Shown here: positions 56,114 to 64,000 of the stretch, one piece after another | Numbering within the stretch: the first letter of the stretch is position 1 | Layout: each line of letters opens with the position of its first letter | Assembly: GCF_016808335.1 (NCBI RefSeq) | Contig: NC_053149.1 | Coordinates: forward strand, 24,031,238-24,095,237 | Source: Panicum virgatum | Taxonomy: Eukaryota > Streptophyta > Magnoliopsida > Poales > Poaceae | Direction: 5' to 3' | Length of the DNA stretch: 64,000 nucleotides | Notes under the pieces: model-generated | Told to the model about the DNA's origin: nothing | The model's input: only the letters and a program-made list of their open reading frames with translations | Databases searched by the model: none | Program-made: the position numbers and the translations under genes

Positions 56114-57122
56114 CTCGCAACATCACCAACCGGCCCCCATCCATCATCATCCATGCATGCATGATATCCTAAAGCCGTTTTCGCTAACAACCACTCCAAT
56201 CAGAGGTCGCACCGAATCCTAATCCCCGGACAGGAAGCCCTTTTGTGAGCAGAGTGCTTCCCCTTTATCTATCCTAGTAGCCCGGGCCGGCTGCCCGGCC
56301 CCAACGGTCCTATGCACACGACGCGGTGTCGGTGGCTGAGCTTGCCGTTTCGTTTTCACTGTGCGTTGTTCCCTGGTGGCCAATAGGCTCGCTCTAGCTC
56401 CTCCGTGCCCTGCCCAGCCAGCCAGTATCCGACTAGTCCCTGTCTGTCTGGCCCCGACGGACTGAACGCGGGGAAGGAAAAGGGCTGATGCTTCTTCCTC
56501 CTAAACTAACGGCCGCTGCCATCAGCTTGCGCTATCGCTGACCGTTTCGTTAGGCCACTGGCCCACTGCTAATGAAGTAATCATGGCGGGCGGCTGCTGG
56601 CGTGGATTGGTTGAGTATCTAGCCGTAAATCCTAGCTGTCAGCGAGTATTCTATCAGCATACAGTATGACACAACAACTAGCACTACTACTATACTTTGC
56701 GTTGGAAAATTAGGAGTACGGGTTCGGGAAGGAAGGAAGGAAATGCAGTACTGTCTGTAGCCTTGCTGGACGGCAACGCTGCAGCTGCAGCTGCAGCAGT
56801 TATTTCTAGCAGTTGGTACACGTGAATGAAGAGTTGAGAAGAGAAGAAATGAGGCGCGCGTCCCTGACCCTGAGGGAGGGAGGGGATTCAGAATTCCGTT
56901 TCCCCCTCGTCGTCGCACTGAGTTTAATTTTTCAACACCTTAATTTAATGCACCCATGTGCCACGCATGAACGGTAGCATGAATGACCGAGTCAATGGCG
57001 TTGCAGGACGGAACGGAGTAAAGGATTCCCTTTCAGAAAAGAAAAACGGAGGAAAGGATCGACGGAACCAAGATATCTCCTCCCGAATCGCGTCCTGGGC
57101 TCCTGGCGATCGATATCCTCCG
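56114..57122. other. Low-repeat, moderately GC-rich stretch, no gene recognised
   Basis: The sequence lacks visible terminal repeats. It contains CTGCAGCTGCAGCTGCAG (56777-56794) and short ORFs without domains. It could be regulatory or a decayed gene. Confidence 0.35.
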
Positions 57123-57131
57123 TTACTCGAA

Positions 57132-57651
57132 GAAAAAAAAAAGTCTATATCACCCTCTCACCTATGGGAGGTGGACTAACCTCCCAATCTATGAAATGGT
57201 CTATATCACTCCCCGAACTTTTCAAAATCAGTCAAATTACTCCTAAAAAAGTTTTGAAAAAGCGTAGTAAAAAACAGAAAAATTATAAAAATGGAAAATC
57301 TAATTGTGTTAGACTCCAAATGAGTAGATCTACACAGTGAACATATAATATGGTATGGTTTAGTATATTTTTTTGCTGTAGCTTTAGATCTATGCTTTTC
57401 TTCATAGTTGTAAAAAAATGTATTAAAACATATCATATTATATGTTCACTGTGTAGATCTACTTATTTGGAGTCCAACACAATTGGATTTTTTATTTTAT
57501 GATTTTTTTGTGATTTACTATGATTTTTCAAAACTGCTTTAGAGGTAATTTGACCGGTTTTAGAAAGTTCAGGGGGTGATATAGATTGTTTCATAGGTTG
57601 GTGGGTTATGTAGTCCACCCCATAGGTGAGGGGGTGATATAGATTTTTTCC
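57132..57651. mobile_element. Foldback element with long TIRs, copy 1
   Basis: The left half AGTCTATATCACCCTCTCAC ... and the right half GTGAGGGGGTGATATAGATT are complementary over about 230 bp. Near the centre GTAGATCTACACAGTGAACA and TGTTCACTGTGTAGATCTAC face each other. Flanks TTACTCGAA and TTACTTTGG may be a decayed 9-bp duplication. Non-coding. Confidence 0.75.
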
Positions 57652-57659
57652 TTACTTTG

Positions 57660-58440
57660 GTGGCGATTATAAACGCGCAATAAGTCCTCATCCCGTACTA
57701 CATGGAACGTACTATACTCCGTAGCAGCTATCAGCTGTTGGATGCTCCTGTAGCTAGAGACGAACTCAATTTAACACTAAGAGCAGCACAACTGCACAAA
57801 GTAACGGCTACTACGTCCCAAATCATCCAAGGAACCGAAAGCAAATGCTGTGAGAAATCAAATTATGATTCGAAGATATGTTTTGCAGAATCATTTTAGG
57901 CTTGGACGACGAAACACGTAGACCCAGAAACAGATTGCGATGAGAGGAAAGAAAAAAGGAACTTGGTCCAAGAACCCGTTCTTCTATTCTCGTTCCCGTT
58001 TCTAGAAATGCCTCGAGAGAAGAAAAGAAACAAAAAAAATCTAGTTGACCTCGCCTCCTCCGAGGCACGATCCACGGGCGGTGGCCGGCAGCCGCCCGGC
58101 ACAACGGCAAGATCGCCTGGCACCCAAGCAAAATTTTGCAAGTTGCAAGCAGAGCAAGCAAAGAATATCGTTGCACTAGCAACTGGACGACTCTGAAAAA
58201 TCAAGGAGCTAGCTGCGCAGCTAGTTGCTGCGACACGAATCCGGAATCCCTGGCTACAATCGCAATCAACACATGCAGGTTCGATCATCATCAGTTTATA
58301 CACCAGTGGATCAATGATCACACAAATCATGCGCGCAATTTACAGGGCCGGACAGACACGGATCCGACTGGAATCGCGCGGGCGCCAGCCAAACCACCAC
58401 CAATCATCCTCGGTTAAGCTTGGACGACAAGACAAATAAT
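57660..58440. other. Intergenic stretch downstream of RALF, no gene seen
   Basis: Short ORFs only. The wording GGCTTGGACGAC recurs at 57899 and TTGGACGACAAG near 58419, suggesting a local old duplication. No domain recognised. Confidence 0.4.
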
Positions 58441-58445
58441 CCCAA

Positions 58446-58695
58446 TACTACGAGCATCTCTAAATTAGCCTCCAACAGACTCTTCAAATAAATATTCAAA
58501 AATAAATATCATCTATTTCGGATTTCATGTTATCCAAAGATGGAGAATACAGATGGCTCTCTAGACTACAAATAAGATATAGAAGAGCTATTGGAAAAGA
58601 CAAAGATATGAAAAACGATTTTCACTCAAATGACTCTCCAAATGATAATTTAGAATGTAGATTTTGGAAAAGCTAAGATACTCTAACAACAATAA
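58446..58695. mobile_element. MITE-like element starting GAGCATCTC
   Basis: The left end GAGCATCTCTAAATTAGCC and right end (complement TTGTTAGAGTATCTTAGC) are imperfect inverted repeats. CAAATGATAATTTAGA is shared with the copy at 63420-63680. It lies just downstream of RALF. Confidence 0.55.
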
Positions 58696-58835
58696 TTGAT
58701 TAAAAAGGGCAGATGAACAGTTTCTTCTCTCTCTTTTGTTTTTTTCTGAACGGCGAGGGACTAACGGGATGAATTGAACCTCCTCCTCGTCCTCCCGGCA
58801 GTCGCCGGCCGCCTGCGCTGAAGCGGGCGGGCGGA

Positions 58836-59168
58836 TCAGCCGCGGCAGCGGGCGATGGCGGAGCAGCCGCGAGAGTAGGGGTTGGCCTGCGCGCCGGGGC
58901 GGCAGTTGTAGTAGGAGGCCCCCCGCACGGAGCACGGCACGTTGTCCCTCCGCAGCGCGCCGTAGCTGATGTACCCGGGCCCGCCCTGCAGCACCCGGCG
59001 CGCCACGGAGTCGCCGCCGGCGGGGAAGCCGAACTCCTCGTCCTCCGCGGCGCCCACCACCCCGAGCTCCCAGCCCAGCGCCGCCGGCACGTCGCCCGCG
59101 CGGGCCGCCGCCGCCAGCGCCAGGAGCGCGAGGAGGAGGAGGAGCGCGCCGCGCGTCGATCTCGCCAT
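58836..59168 (-). CDS. RALF: RALF (rapid alkalinization factor) preproprotein
   Basis: Intronless, 110 residues. The start is the ATG at 59168 (MARSTRGALLLLLALLALA, signal peptide about 1-24); an upstream in-frame extension to 59330 is not supported. The pro-region is acidic (EDEEFG), followed by the subtilase site RRVL (57-60), the receptor-contacting YISY (66-69) and four conserved Cys (79, 89, 102, 108) in PCSVRGASYYNC and RGCSAIARC. All features for secretion, cleavage and activity are intact. RALF peptides act in the apoplast by binding CrRLK1L receptor kinases with LLG co-receptors, and by binding LRX proteins. An intact LRX gene lies 14.4 kb away in the same orientation. Confidence 0.96.
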   Translation of the reverse strand: MARSTRGALLLLLALLALAAAARAGDVPAALGWELGVVGAAEDEEFGFPAGGDSVARRVLQGGPGYISYGALRRDNVPCSVRGASYYNCRPGAQANPYSRGCSAIARCRG

Positions 59169-59347
59169 GGAGGAGGACTGAGATGGGGGGCGGGAGGGGA
59201 AAGTGGTCGCTCTGCTTTGGCGCGGGGTGGGGGTTCTGCTATGGACTATGGGAGAGTGCAGCGGCAGCGGCAAGGAACGGATGCTGCGCGTGCTTCTTTC
59301 TCTCCTTTGGGATCGTCCTCTCTCTTGCAACCCTTGGTGCGGTTGGG

Positions 59348-59353
59348 TTTATA
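59348..59353 (-). promoter_or_regulatory. TATA box of the RALF gene
   Basis: The minus strand reads CCTATAAACCC about 180 bp upstream of the ATG, giving a predicted 5' UTR of roughly 150 nt. Confidence 0.65.
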
Positions 59354-59359
59354 GGAGAG

Positions 59360-60120
59360 AGAGTGAGAGAGAAGGAGCGGTGGGGCGGAATGAAAATTTG
59401 GGAAGAATGCGCGTGGGGTGCAGGCGGCTGCGCGTTGGGGCCCGGCTGGCCGGCGGGCGTCGGGTGCAGTTGGCGTGTGGGTGTTTCGGTTCCAGAGCGC
59501 GGGCCCCGGCGGCTTGGTCCACCCAACGAATAGGCTACCTCTGTATACGACTGTACAGATGTTAATTTTTTTAGGATTCAAGGTTGCATAATTGGAGAGG
59601 ATTTGAATCCAGAAGAATAAAGTTCAACCACGAGCGAAAATGTGCAGGGGTTAGATCTGACCAGGGTTTATGGATGAAGAATGTCCAAATGGTCCGTCAT
59701 ATACTGCTACTGGGCAAATTATGGTATTATTTGGTTAGTAGGGTGTACTAGGCAAGGTCTGAGAGCGGTGAGCGAGACTGAGATTTAATGACATTACACA
59801 GTGACATTTTTGGTGACATTAGTTCAGTGACATGTGAGACCCACTTGATATGAATCTCACACGTCAATGATTTAATGTTACCGTGCAATGTCAATGAATC
59901 TGTGTCCTGATGGGCCACGGGGATGAGCAGCTCCAGCGTGGCGAGGAGGGACGCTGCGTGGCTTACCGGGTAGCCTAGCGCGAGCTGCAGCGAGGATCGC
60001 GGGGATGCGTGGCCGAGCGGCGGGGCGTGCGCGGCTAAGCCGCAACGCGAGGCACGCTAGACTGTGGTCGGGCGCCGAGTCAGCTACGGAGGGTTGCAGT
60101 ATGATGGCCAAGCTGCGAGT
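59360..60120. other. RALF upstream region, no further gene seen
   Basis: GC-rich near the gene, then mixed. A minus-strand ORF at 60111-59878 (Arg/Ala/Pro rich) is explained by composition. Repeated GTGACATT and AATGTCA motifs lie at 59785-59890. Confidence 0.4.
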
Positions 60121-60130
60121 CCAAAGGAAA

Positions 60131-61282
60131 TGAAAAAGTTTATAAATCTTTCAACATATTTTTTGAAAACAATTATAATCTTTAAACATGTCACCCCCTC
60201 CGAACTAGGTGTCTAACCACCTCACATTCACAAAACCAGACATTTAATCCCTTAAGGTAGTTTTGCAAGACCGGTTTCCACTACAGTGATATGGTTTTAT
60301 CTTCATATTTTTTATTTTTTCCAATGAATCTTTAAAACATAGTAAATCAAAAAAAAATCATAAAGTATAAAATTCAATTTTGTTGGACTTTATATGAGTA
60401 GATCTACACAGTAAACAAATCGTTGTGTTCACTTGGTTTGTCAGCCAACCAGCCAGCAGTACTATTCTCTCATACTAAAAGTACCAGCCTTCAGCTACCA
60501 GCCAGTCAGCAGTATTATTCTCTTATAACAAATCAGCACCAGCCATCAGCCACAGCCAAGCGAACACAGCAAACATATTATGCTTTAGTACAATTTGTTT
60601 TGATGTAGCTTTAGATCTTTGTTTTTCTATAAGTAATTAGAATAATTCATAGATGCAGCTTCTACGGTTCAATTGTGGTGAAATGTTTATAATCGGCTAA
60701 TTACAGTATGCTTGAACTGTAATTAAAATTTCATACAAATTGGATCATGTATAACTTAGTTATAAATAAAACATAGATTTAATAAGTATAAACCTAAATA
60801 AATCTATAACTAAGTTATACATGATTCAATGAGTATAAAATTTTTAGTACAGTTCAATAATACAATAATTCGTCCACCATAAAAGTTTCACCATAATTGG
60901 ACCATAGAAACCGCATCTATGAATTATTTTGAGTAATTGAAGAAAAGCATAGTTATAAAGCTACAACAAAAACTTTGTGCTAAAGCATACTATATTTTAT
61001 ATTCGCTGTGCAGATCTACTCATGTGGAGTCCAACAAAATTGAATTCTATATATATTTTTTCTGTGATTTACTATAATTTTTCAAGATTCAACGAAAATA
61101 ACAAAAAAAGAAAATGATAAAACTATGCCACTGTAGCAAAATCGGGTTGCAAAACCACTCTTGGGGATTAAATGTCTGGTTTTGCAAAAGTGATAGGGGA
61201 GGTGGGTTAGAGACACGGTTTTGTAGTTCAGAGCATGATGTGATTCGCCATTGATGCATTGGGGGTCATATAAACTTTTTCC
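60131..61282. mobile_element. Foldback/Mutator-like non-autonomous element, copy 2
   Basis: Ends GAAAAAGTTTATA at the left and the complement TATAAACTTTTTCC at the right. The flanking 9-mers CAAAGGAAA and AAAAGGAAA (60122-60130 and 61283-61291) differ by one base. The interior is largely a long inverted repeat, with GAGTAGATCTACACAG and its complement as in copy 1 at 57132-57651. It contains another MITE. Confidence 0.78.
60424..60572. mobile_element. MITE nested in foldback copy 2
   Basis: Begins TGTGTTCACTTGG and ends CCAAGCGAACACAG, an inverted pair. It interrupts the inner arm of the foldback element, whose other arm is continuous. The interior is rich in CAGCCAG and CAGCA motifs. Confidence 0.7.
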
Positions 61283-61344
61283 AAAAGGAAATGAATGGAG
61301 GGGGCTGCGGAACTGCAAAAATAAGAAGACGGAGCTTGTATGAC

Positions 61345-63143
61345 TGAAAGGACCTTAAATGTCACCTAGAGGGTGGGGTGAAAAGGTTCTACAAATTATG
61401 CAAATTACAAAACTCAAACCAACACACCGATTTGGGTGACTGGTCAGACCGGTCTTGTGCAGAATCTGCCCCAAATATCAGAGTATTCCACTCCAGATCT
61501 AGCAGAAAAACAACTTGATGTAAATCCCCTACAGGTGTTATCAAGTATATTTCAAGTCCCTACACGCACAGAAACAACACACCGAAGTAGATCGAAGCGG
61601 AAGCACAAAGAATAGCTAGAGCAACAAGTAGTGAGGCAAACCACAAGGGAGACACGAGATTTGTTTAACCGAAGTTCAGATTCACCAAAGTGAATCCTAG
61701 TCTCCGTTGAGGAACTCTTTAGGAACGTGAGTCTATTTTAACTCACTTCCATCAAAGTGGGTCTTCTTCCAACCATTTCCTCACTTTCACTATCTTGATC
61801 TAGATCACGCCCGTACAAACTTGTCACTACTCACCACACCATTGGTAGCTAGCCGGCGACTCCTAGCCGTCTAGGAAGCAAACCTTCAAAAGTAACAAAT
61901 GCTTCATGAGTTGCCTTGACATAACCAAGAGTGCTCAAGCTAGGGATTGCTCATTGCTACTCAAATTTGAGCTCTCAAAATGCTCACGGATAAGAAATCA
62001 AGTTAGCACAATTCACAAAGAGTGTTGGGGAGAGGTTGCTGGTCAAGAGACTAGCTTCAAGTAGCTCAAAGATGCCAGGGAGCCAGCAACCCACAAAAGA
62101 GAGGGCCAAGGAGTACAAATACCCCACTCAAGAAAACTAGCTGTTTAAACTGGCAGTATAGACCGGACAAAGGATCGATCAGACTGGTCTCGTTAAAAAA
62201 CTAGTCATTAGAGGTAGGACCGGTCAGACCGGTCTAGCACAGAGAAAATCCAAACCTAAGATAAAGAGCTCCACTTGGTCCACCAAGTAATCAAGATTTG
62301 ATCATCCGTGTCACATAAAGTTAGTTCTCAGGAGTTTCTCTTAGGATTCTTACTTAGGTGATATATGAGCACTCTTTAGTGTTGTCAAACAACCAATATT
62401 GCAGCCCTCTTGATAGTATGGCATACTTATGCTCAAGATTAAATGTAAAGCACTATTCGACCACTTGAGTTTTGCCATACTTTGACTTTGTCAATTTTGG
62501 GATTTCACCATTGAACATCTTCTCTTGAGCAAATCCATACTTGAGCTAGTGCCTTCGAATTTCCATCATGCTTGCAAATCTATCCTTGAAGCTCTAAGTC
62601 ACTCCATTGTACCATCCAAACAATATTTGGTGCATTGCATTGCTTCTCCCAATAAGACTTAGATATAGTACTTTGAATACCTTATGGATACTAACCTTTT
62701 CACCTTAGCAATTTGCACATGGTAAGATGTGCTTCACCAAAGATTGCTTAGTCCCTCGCTCTTGTAATCTTGGTTGGTTTTTTCACCACTTATCTTCACC
62801 TTATTGAGTTAAGTTTTGCACATCAACAATGAATTCCACTTTTCATTCTCATATCTTCATATCTTTATCTTGTTTTGTAATCATGAACCTTTTGATCCTT
62901 TTGACAATGAACTCTACATAATGCCAAGCTATAATTAGAAACCATCATTGATCATTGCATGAACATCTTGTTTTTGTTATCCTTCACAATATACTTGACT
63001 TTCAACAATATATCCCTTTGATTTTATTCTTTGATACATGAGCCAATGCCATTGATTCTTTTGCAAATAGATTCCTGCTCATGATATCTTCAACAAAAAC
63101 ATTAGTACTTTAATCATGTTGTCATTCAACTCACCAAAATCCA
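61345..63143 (-). repeat. Decayed LTR of a grass LTR retrotransposon
   Basis: On the minus strand it begins TGGATTTTGGTGAG ... ATGACAACATGATT and ends near CACCCTCTAGGTGACATT and GGTCCTTTCA. GACCGGTCAGACCGGTCT-type motifs recur (61440-61460 and about 62215-62240). No internal region or second LTR is visible and the flanks do not match, so it is a truncated or isolated LTR. The start resembles the LTR fragment at 33305. Confidence 0.65.
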
Positions 63144-63420
63144 TTAGGGACCTATATACACTTACCTGATGAGTGGAGCCGTCAAGTAACATTGTTATCA
63201 GAATATGTGGACTTTCCATCCCTCATCCCTCCAACCAAACATACAAATTGAATTATTCCATCCTTCCAACCAAATGCAAGGATATAATATCAAAACCACT
63301 CCATCCCTAAGATTAGGAATAGAATAATTCCATCCCACCTCGCTCTTCAATTAAACTCCAAAGGGTGAAAAGGAGCACGAGCACTTACGAGAAACTCCAA
63401 GAGACTCTCTTTTTTTTCCT
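63144..63420. other. Intergenic DNA, no gene seen
   Basis: CCATCC and GGAATAGA motifs recur. No ORF or terminal repeat defined. Confidence 0.4.
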
Positions 63421-63690
63421 CATTGTTAGGAATAATAAAGATTTTGATAGAAAAATACCCACCAATAGTTTCTCTAAGTGGTTATCCAAATATAGCCATC
63501 CTCCATTCCGCATTTATAGCTAACCAAAGATAAATAACGAAAATGGCTTTCTAGATATACACATGACATAGAAAAGCTGTTGTAGAGTAAAAACATATAG
63601 AAAGCGATTTTATGCAGAAGCCTATTCAAATGATAATTTAGAGTGTGAAATTTAAAAAGACTCTTGAAGATGCTCACGCTTATCTATATA
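63420..63690. mobile_element. MITE-like element, relative of 58446-58695
   Basis: Shares CAAATGATAATTTAGA and a right end (complement GTGAGCATCTTCAAGAG) with the copy beside RALF. The left end is less clear. Confidence 0.45.
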
Positions 63691-63699
63691 TCCTGCACA

Positions 63700-64000
63700 T
63701 TGACTGTCATAAGAGGCAAAATTGCAAGGGTACTGTTGCTGATGCGTATCCCCTCCGCTTTTATTTACATGCCGTATTAGGGTTGTCCTAAAATAAAATT
63801 AACTAATTTTGATCAAATCTATAGAAAAATATAGCAGCAACTATACTAACCAACAAATGCAATATCAACACATATTTCATAAAGAATTCAATTATTTAAA
63901 TGTTATTATTTTCTCTATAAATCTGATCAAAGTACACAAATTTTCTTATCCGAGCTCGCGAGTTTAATATAATAATGCAGGGAGACGGGCGGGGCGTCGC
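63700..64000. other. Window end, no feature seen
   Basis: AT-rich sequence with TTTATTTACATGCCGTATTA and no coding signal. Any feature starting here would be cut by the edge. Confidence 0.4.

Noticed and set aside
59169..59330. N-terminal extension of the RALF frame
   Set aside because: Arg/Ser/Pro-rich 5' UTR translation; the ATG at 59168 begins a canonical signal peptide.
61345..63143. Solo LTR with target duplication
   Set aside because: The flanking 5-mers do not match, so a clean solo LTR is not supported; recorded as a decayed LTR.

Overview
The window looks like repeat-rich nuclear DNA of a grass (Poaceae, probably panicoid). The reasons are nested CACTA, Mutator, hAT, Stowaway and Tourist-type DNA elements, Ty3/gypsy and Ty1/copia retrotransposons, LINE and SINE remnants, and two GC-rich intronless host genes surrounded by AT-rich repeats. 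I see no bacterial or organellar features and no CRISPR array. Species cannot be named from the sequence alone.

Layout, left to right. Positions 1-15767 are a three-level nest. A CACTA element (A, minus strand, running off the left edge, terminus at 4409) sits inside the RNase H region of a Ty3/gypsy retrotransposon (minus strand, 4410-11636). That retrotransposon sits inside a second CACTA element (B, plus strand, right terminus 15767) carrying a decayed TNP1-type gene. From 15768 to 22558 there are a LINE fragment, an unrecognised GC-rich ORF, AT-rich DNA, nested MITEs, a degenerate 62-bp minisatellite and two tRNA-like remnants. A full-length dead Ty1/copia element occupies 22559-29725 with intact 5-bp target duplications; its 3' LTR holds a hAT MITE. 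From 29731 to 33300 are SINE, MITE and LINE remnants. From 33305 to 42215 two halves of an LTR flank a multi-gene Mutator-like block: a MULE transposase spliced in frame to a plant mobile domain protein, then a GRF-type zinc-finger ORF and a coiled-coil ORF.

The only two genes I regard as intact host genes are both on the minus strand: a leucine-rich repeat extensin (LRX, 42960-44408) and a RALF signalling peptide (58836-59168). LRX proteins are known cell-wall binding partners of RALF peptides, so a ligand and its receptor-type partner lie about 14.4 kb apart. The gap is filled by a complete CACTA element (C, 44728-51536, containing a Mutator-like element with a perfect 9-bp target duplication), Tourist and Stowaway MITEs, an RTE-type LINE, two hAT elements with 8-bp target duplications, and a foldback element. 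Right of RALF lie a second foldback element of the same family and a decayed LTR.

Most transposon ORFs are broken, and many of the stop codons look like C-to-T or G-to-A changes (Gln or Arg codons to stop, Trp to stop), as expected from long-term deamination of methylated cytosine. The two host genes show no such damage. Coordinates of terminal repeats and target duplications were read directly; family names rest on motif recognition, without any database search.
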